A stretch of DNA of 64,000 nt, from positions 1,054,001-1,118,000 of the forward strand of contig NC_029528.1 of NCBI RefSeq assembly GCF_001577835.2. Direction: 5' to 3'. Each line of letters begins with the position of its first letter. Position 1 is the stretch's first letter. Below, piece by piece: positions 57,101 to 64,000 of the stretch. The DNA is from Coturnix japonica. Lineage: Eukaryota > Chordata > Aves > Galliformes > Phasianidae. The translations under genes and the position numbers were made by a program. A model generated the notes under the pieces. That model was not told the origin of the DNA. It did no database searches and saw only the letters and a program-made list of their open reading frames with translations.

Positions 57101-60100
57101 GGGTTGTTCCTTTTCTGCAGTTACTCAGGACTGACAAGATGACTTTTACCTTGTGCAATGTTAGAGGTTCTGTCGCAGCTCAGGAAATAGAACTGCAGAG
57201 GCTCTGGCTCCTTCCTGTCATAAAACTTTTCTCCTGAGTTTAGTCAGCCAATATTTTTACAGCAGTGCTGTTCTTACGCTTCTTTTTTTTTTTTCCTCTC
57301 CTCTGGTCATCCAGGTGGATTTTCTCTTGTGGTCGCTGTAGAACTGGATGTCCATAGCCCTGTTGTGGGATTTCTCACACCCAGCCATTGTATGGCGGTG
57401 CTGGGAAGGGGAGGGCGGTGGCTGTGACCCCACTGAGGTGCCGTGCAGTGCAGTGCTGTGGGAGCAGGGCTCACTTCCTCGCCTGGTGCCGTGCCAGCTT
57501 TGTACGTGCAGTTCTGAATCCCATTTTCCCGTTGAGCTGCAGTCCTGTTTGCGTCATGTGCTTGTGTCTCCTTTGCTCCCTGCCATCTCCCCAGGCTCTG
57601 CAATTCTTCCTGCTTTCCAGGTTTCTTTCTCTAACTTTGTTTCAAACCTCCTTTTTTCCCTAATGTGGTGAACTGTATTTGCTTGTCAAGTGCGTTAGGG
57701 TTGTAGTGCTTCAGGTTGTCATGTCTCTTGTTCTTACTTGATTTGTTAATCCTTCCTGCTGATGAATGTGAAACCCAGTTTATTAATAGCACCAGGTACC
57801 AACAGGTGAAACAAACTCTCGTGTGCTTGTGCTGTACAAACAGAATAAGAGAAGTTCTTGCCCTGAAGTCTTGAACTAATTTTCTTCTGTTAACAGCTCA
57901 TTACTAACGTTTGCCTGCACTTGGTTCTGTTGAGGTGTGGTACCAGCCCCAGCCCTGCCTCGCTGAACAGCTCACAAACCCCATTTATTGATCTCTCTTC
58001 ATCGAGTTTATCTTCCTTTTTATTTATGATTACTGATATTAAACAATTACTGATAACTCAAACATTTTAGTTGCCCAAGTTTTAAAACTAAACAAATTGA
58101 CAGTGTATTTTTACTGATGTTCTTATCCTGTAATGATTATATTTTTCAGTACAATCTTATTCCAGATCTCTTCCTGCTGATGATTCTGCTCCTCTGCAGC
58201 CCAGAGCAGTCTCTTGCTTTGTATTTCCTTACAATTACAGGGCAGAATAAAGACTACACGTAGCAGCCAGCCAGCTGCATAATGCTGCAGCTCCCTTAAA
58301 GCTGGTATCGTGGTTATTTTCATGTGAAAGACCAATAATTCCCTCCTTATCTGTAGTTTCTGAAAGCAGCTTCAAGATGTGTATCCTTTGGGCCGGACTT
58401 GAAACTGTCCTCAGCTGCTAAGTTTGGTGACTCTTCAGTGGAGGAACAGAAGGGAATTGTGTGTTCCTCTTCAGAGCACATTTCTTATGGCTGGGAGGTG
58501 TCAGAGCACCTGAGTTAAACCACAGTAAATTCCAGACTCGGTGCTTTTAAAGCTTTTTCTACATGTGGTGCTAAAATGAGGAGGCACCCAGGTTCTGGTA
58601 CCCCATAACTTTGTAGTCTTCAAGAAACAAAGGTAGATGCTGGGTGTAATTGGATTGGATTGTACATTGTTTGATGTTGTTTGCCAGGTGGTGGTGGTCA
58701 TTGCTAGCCTTCCCTACAGGTGATGGTGCATTTAACTTCATTAAAGCACCACCTGCTGCATTTCTAGGGTGGCCTCTTCAGGCAGTCATTGTTGGGGCAG
58801 AGCTGAGCTTTTCCTGAGTTGATACAAGGCAACAGTGGAAACTTGAGTGTGCGTTCCTTGGTGTTCTGTGGCTTCTTTTTAGTGTCCTGTATCTGTGTTT
58901 TTTAACTAGTGATACAAATAGTGCTGTTTGATATCTCTCACAATTAGGACCTGGCCAACAGTGACATCAGAGGCTTCCACCTCCAAACCTCACTTTTTCC
59001 TCCAACCCTGACCTGCCTGCATTTTTCCATCACCCTCCCATGCAACCCCCCATGGCAGCTCCTGCCTTTGCCGCCTGCTTGTGCCTCCATATTTTCCCTC
59101 TTTGGGTCTTTAGGAGGTTGTTGACATGGGGATCGTGTGCAGTGCAGCGCTGTGCTGCTCATCTGATTCCTGCCTGAGTTTGCTTTTCAAAATGAACCGT
59201 TACAGTTTTTAAGAAAAATGGAAAGTGTATTTAATTATTAGAACTAAATGCTGAGAACGCAGTGTGTCTAACCAGTGAAATACGTTAACAGTTAGTTACA
59301 GTGACACAGTTACAAAGTGCTCTTCAGACAGGAAGAATTGTTTAAGCTTGTCCTTAGCTCAGGCTGTAAGGTTTCAGCGGGGTAAATGGGATGTGCTCCC
59401 TTCAAGGTTCTTGCATTAACAGCTTTGGTTCTCAAACACACTGAATTCTCATGCTGCTGACCACCAACTCTCTCCTGCCATCTCACTGTGGTGCTACAGG
59501 TACATAGGAATCTTTTCAAGAGCTGAACTGTGACAGAACTGCAGTGTGAATAATAGAAGGGTGTTTCAGGCACAGAGTCTATGGATATGAGAATAGAGGA
59601 GCCGTTCTGCTGCTCTTCCTGCATGCATCTCTGGGGTGGCAGGCCCCTGCCCGCAGGCAGGCACAGGCTCCCAGATAAGCGCACAGCCACCCTGAAGCCA
59701 TGTAAGGCAATGTGAGCGTAACTGGTCCTCCAGCAGCAGAAATCTGGAGACGAGCTCTGACAGTGTTATTTACTGCAGCTGACATTTATAGTGGGTGCTG
59801 CTCTGTTGCTGTAGGGCTGCATGGAGCTGTCAGATCCAGAGCGCCCTTTTCCTTGCCTTACTGAGGTCCTGCTGCAGGCGGCCTGTTTGCAATGACTGCT
59901 GCCGATGACCAATGTAAATATTAAATACTTTATATAAATTATGCTTCAGAATGCTGATGTATGCTTCCATGTATGTCACTAGCTATTCTAATGTCATAAA
60001 AGCTCAGTAGCTGATAAAAGCTGTGCGCTTTTATATATTCACATATATCTCCTTGTTTCTGCATTTCATTTAATTTCCTGAAGACGTTAAAGAGGTTTTG

Positions 60101-63100
60101 TTGATGGAAGTGCTTAACTGGTTTTAATCAGACTTTGATGTGCACAAATCATTAAAGCGAGTTGGATGAGGAGATAAGAGTCCACAATTCTCTTTGTATA
60201 GTTTGGCTGCTGAGCAACTCATAGAATATTTTTCCTGTATGGGAGGGTAGAATGAAATCCAGAGAAGCCACATCAAAATGCTTTGGTGTAATGTTATGTC
60301 TTTGTGGGCAGAGGAATATAAACCATAGTTTTCTGACAAAATCTGAAGATGTCATTAGCAGTTTTCCATCGCTATTAGCCCAAACATTCCCTTATTCAAA
60401 GATAATTAAAAATTGCTTGGTCCAAGTCCAAATGTGAAAAAGTGACCCTTTAAGTTGAAATGTTGGAAAAAATGAGTAAAGATGCATTCAAGGAGTCTGA
60501 AAGGAGGAATCATTGGCAATGTTTGTGTAGCAGGTGGGACTGCTTTGGCCTAAGTGGAAAACAGTTGCTTTGGTGGAAGCTGCTGTGATTGGAAACTGTT
60601 TGATTTCATACAGATACAGTTATTTTACTTGCCAGACTCTGGGGGCCTTCAGGCATAAAGATTGGACAAGATGAGATACAATGAGCGTGATATTTTTACT
60701 ATCTTACATCTCTTTTTGATGTGCTGGGTGGTCCCGTATGGCAGAGAGCTTACTGATAGATGTGTTTGTTTGGAGCAGGTTTGTTTGCGTATTTGGGTGT
60801 GTGGGTGCCTGCTGCTGTTAGCTGCTTTGTTTTGTTCTCTGTTTGCTGCTTTTCTGATGCTGACATTGAGCCATCCAGCGCAGCAGTGGTTGATGAGCTG
60901 GTGATGGGATGATGCATAGCAGCTCTGGTCTGTATTGGCTGCAGGTGTGAGGTTATGGGGCTGCTGCTCCTGCTCAGTATTGCTTCCAAGTGCCTGGTGA
61001 AGTTTTGGAATGGTGGCATTTCAGTTTGTTCTTACGATGCAGATAGGATGGGTTGGCATCATGAACATGGTGATCCCCACTAGTGAAAGTGATAGTTGTA
61101 GGCAGCCTGCAGAAGGTGGAGTGAAAAGTTTCTTCCTGGATTACGTCTGCTGAAATATCTGTACCAATTATATTTAATGAGGAAGAAATACAAGTGAGGA
61201 GTTTGTGCTGTGATGCATTCTTAGCCAATAATTAGCAGAAATGCTTTTTGCTAGGAGTTCAAGCAGTCTTCATCTTAAGTTTGTTAATTGCTAATAAGCT
61301 CCTAGAGAAAGACTCCTTGGTTCCTTTATCTCTCCTTTCTGGTTCCTCTAATTGTTTTTGTGACTGTAAGAAAAAAGCCTCATGTTCTGTTATGGCCACA
61401 TGAAGCAGGAGCCACACCAAAGTGACATGTACCGATGTCACCTTCAGAAGGGCAGCAGAGTGTTTCTGGGGATGGTTTACTGCCAAACAGAGAAACTAAA
61501 GGTGGACAAAAACGAGTGCGTTTTCATCTTGGTTTCTGTTTAAGAGAACTACAACGTTTGAATCTCATTGGTTGGTGTAATGGGGTGATTTTTTGCTAAG
61601 TACAAACACAGAACACACAATCTGTTTTAACCCAGTGTGCACCTCAGTACTTTTAAAATGATGATGTGTAAGAAATCAGTGAGTCATACCTTCAGAAACT
61701 GCTCTTCACTCTTACCGTGCTGATTTTGAATGGATGATAGATCCAATTAATTGACAAAACCAGTAAAGAATGTGCCTCTTGTGCCAGGCAGGGGAGGAAG
61801 GCCGAGCTGCTGGGCTGAGCTGCTTTGCCCTCCTCCCCCCATGGCTGTGGAGCTGCAGAAGGTGCAACGTGCTGTGTGATTCCTGCCACACCTGGGAGCA
61901 GTCGTACTGTTACAGAGCTGAGGCTCTGTGGATGGGTTTTTGCCTTGTAACACACTGACACAGCTGCAGGGCTCTGGCCTAACCCGGCCTGTTGCTTTAA
62001 GGGTTTCGAAATTCTGCCGAGTTCTGGCAGGAGTTTTGCAAGGCCGCTTGTCTTTTTCCTTAATTTCATACTAGAAGAAGTGTTAACGTTCTCTCTAGCT
62101 GCAGGATTCATTGGGTCTCACTGTTTTTAATTTGTGTATGTCGTTAGGATTGTACGTTCTGCAGTTTTGTTTGTTGGGCTGTTCAACTCTAATTATAAAT
62201 ACGTTAAGAGTGGCAGCCCTGAAACAGCACACACAATGCCTGTGCTGCTTTATCACACAGAGGAGTCAAGTCTGCATCTCAGTAGACCAAAAACTGGACA
62301 TATCTTCTGTGGAAGACACCTTGTGACTGCTGTTACCATCTGAAGAAGCCCCTCAGGGGCAGGGGCCTGCAGCCACCGACTGCACAGGAGCGGGACCTGC
62401 GTTGGGCCTCATCAGCACCGCCTGGATATGGTAACACTGCACAGCATGGCTGCTGCGATAGGGCCCTGCGTAAAAAGATCTTTGAAAGGAGTATGAAATA
62501 AAACCTGCAAATGCATTGAAGGGAGCACAGTGCCAGCAGTGGGCAGGATGGCAAAGCGGGCCTGGGGGTGTGGGGGGGAGGGCGGCTGCCCCACAACACG
62601 GACAGCTCCTCATTAACTGCCTTGCACAGCTCAGTTACTGCTTGTGAGCTGCTTCACGAGCCACTTGTGGATCCTGAAGATGGTGTCATAAATGAAAAAT
62701 CCACTTTTTGTGCAAAGTCCTCAGTAAGGCACAGGGTGGGTTAATAGCCCCAAGTATTTTGTTATGGATGCTTTTGCTGTGAAGATGTATCAAATAAAAG
62801 TGGTGTTTAGAAAGTGAGCTGTGCTTGGAGGAGCCCTGAGTGGGGCAGAGCTGCTCTCAGTATTTGTGCAGTGTGTGGAGCAGGATGTACAGCTGGGAAC
62901 AGTTACACAGGGCCTCGGTGCTTAATGCAGTGGCTGAATTTATCGTCTCAAAACTGTGTTTGTTTTAGTGCGTTCTGCAGCAGAATTCTTGAGTCTTGGT
63001 TACGATAGGAAGATAAATGTCTTGCGAAAAAGCACAGACAGATGATCTTTCAGTAGAACTGGAGGAAATGGCAGTTAAACCTGTGTGTGTAATGTATGTG

Positions 63101-64000
63101 ATAATGTTTTCACTCCTGCTGCTTCTGTAGTTCTGTTAAGCAGGAGAAGGTGAACCTTGTAATGAATGTGATGCTCCCCTTCTGCCCTAACGCTCTCTTT
63201 GTTTGGGTGGCATTTTGTTAAAACGTTCTGTGCTGCTTCAGATCTTACACAGAACATATTTATCAGAGGATTTCTACTAAGATCCTTTTTTAATCCTTAT
63301 GCTGTAGAGTTCATAATACTCAAATGTAATGAGACCTTATAAGACAGTAAATTAATGTGAGGAAGTCAGAACTCTAATAACCAGATTAATGCTGCATTTC
63401 TGAATAGGTATTGCTTAATAAAATTTGAACACCAATTCTCATTGTTTCAAAGTTTAAACAGAAGAGCAAGTAGGCACAGGAATTGTGTTATTAAGTTTCT
63501 GCCCAATTAAACTGTAGAATATTGTTGGGAAACTATTATAATGCGCTTGCTTGGCCTGTGTGGACATGAAGAAATTGCACGTAGAAGTTTTGTGTTCATG
63601 GTGCTCCATCTTTGCATCGTGCAAATTGTACGATCTGCTCGTGAATGAACACTGCAAAGATAAGAAGAAATGTGGTTTTGTTATAGCAAGACAAAACAAA
63701 CAAATGAAAATACAAGAGAGAGAGTAGTTAAAACTCTGCTTCATTTTACAGTAGAAATGAACTTTGCTCTGCTTGCAAGAGTTTATTGAATCTGGCTTTT
63801 CCTATCCGCCTAGGAACCCTGGCTTGGAGTTGTGGTAAATGCAGAACATGATAGTTTTGGTACGTGATGGCTTTGTTGTATCGTGGTTTTCAGCCTTTGC
63901 CTTCAGGAGTAACATCCCCCTTGCTGAGCTTTTCCTCCCCGGGGTCTGCGCCCTCCGTGCGTGTGGTCGCTTGGTGGCTGAATGACCCCTTCCTCTGCTG
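54103..64000 (+). other. AFF4: Probable AFF4 intron 1 (5' part)
   Basis: Nearly 10 kb without a recognisable exon on either strand, running off the window. After the CpG island tapers off near 54.6 kb it is AT-rich with T homopolymers at about 55939 and 57282. GC-richer patches occur at 59.0, 61.8 and 62.35-62.6 kb. No CR1 or other named element is evident. Open frames here are short and unconserved as far as I can judge. Confidence 0.5.

Overview
The window reads as vertebrate nuclear DNA, most likely from a galliform bird and orthologous to chicken chromosome 13. Intron-rich genes with GT-AG splicing, CpG-island promoters, sparse interspersed repeats and two CR1 LINE fragments of avian type support this. 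The species call is inference from repeat type and gene order; no database was searched, and family assignments rest on remembered human protein sequences.

Layout, left to right. (1) 1-3605: NDFIP1 on the minus strand, only coding exon 1 and part of intron 1. (2) 7305-10583: GNPDA1 on the plus strand, complete in six coding exons (288 aa). (3) 14342-18741: RNF14 on the minus strand, complete in seven coding exons (468 aa), tail-to-tail with GNPDA1. (4) 21288-36794: HSPA4 on the minus strand, complete in 19 coding exons (840 aa, the same length as human). (5) 42847-50720: ZCCHC10 on the plus strand, four coding exons (169 aa), divergent from HSPA4 across 6 kb. (6) from about 53.6 kb to the right edge: a large CpG island with a probable non-coding first exon and the start of a long intron, attributed to AFF4 from conserved gene order. 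Each of the five recognised genes is preceded by its own CpG-rich promoter. I translated every coding exon listed and checked that reading phases close.

The genes do not form one pathway. They cover ubiquitin-ligase adaptation (NDFIP1), hexosamine catabolism (GNPDA1), an RBR E3 ligase (RNF14), an Hsp110-type chaperone exchange factor (HSPA4), a small zinc-knuckle protein with a serine-rich tail (ZCCHC10) and, by inference, a transcription elongation scaffold (AFF4). In human, NDFIP1-GNPDA1-RNF14 and HSPA4-ZCCHC10-AFF4 are two separate blocks on 5q31; here they abut. The junction lies between the RNF14 promoter and the HSPA4 3' end, where there is also a 23-24 bp tandem repeat.

I found no undescribed biological system. 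The points worth a second look are the synteny junction and its minisatellite, a three-copy CRE-like decamer array with two CACGTG boxes in the AFF4 promoter, YY1-type motifs at three promoters (one creating a three-codon upstream ORF), a G-quadruplex-prone repeat just inside ZCCHC10 intron 1, and avian differences in RNF14.
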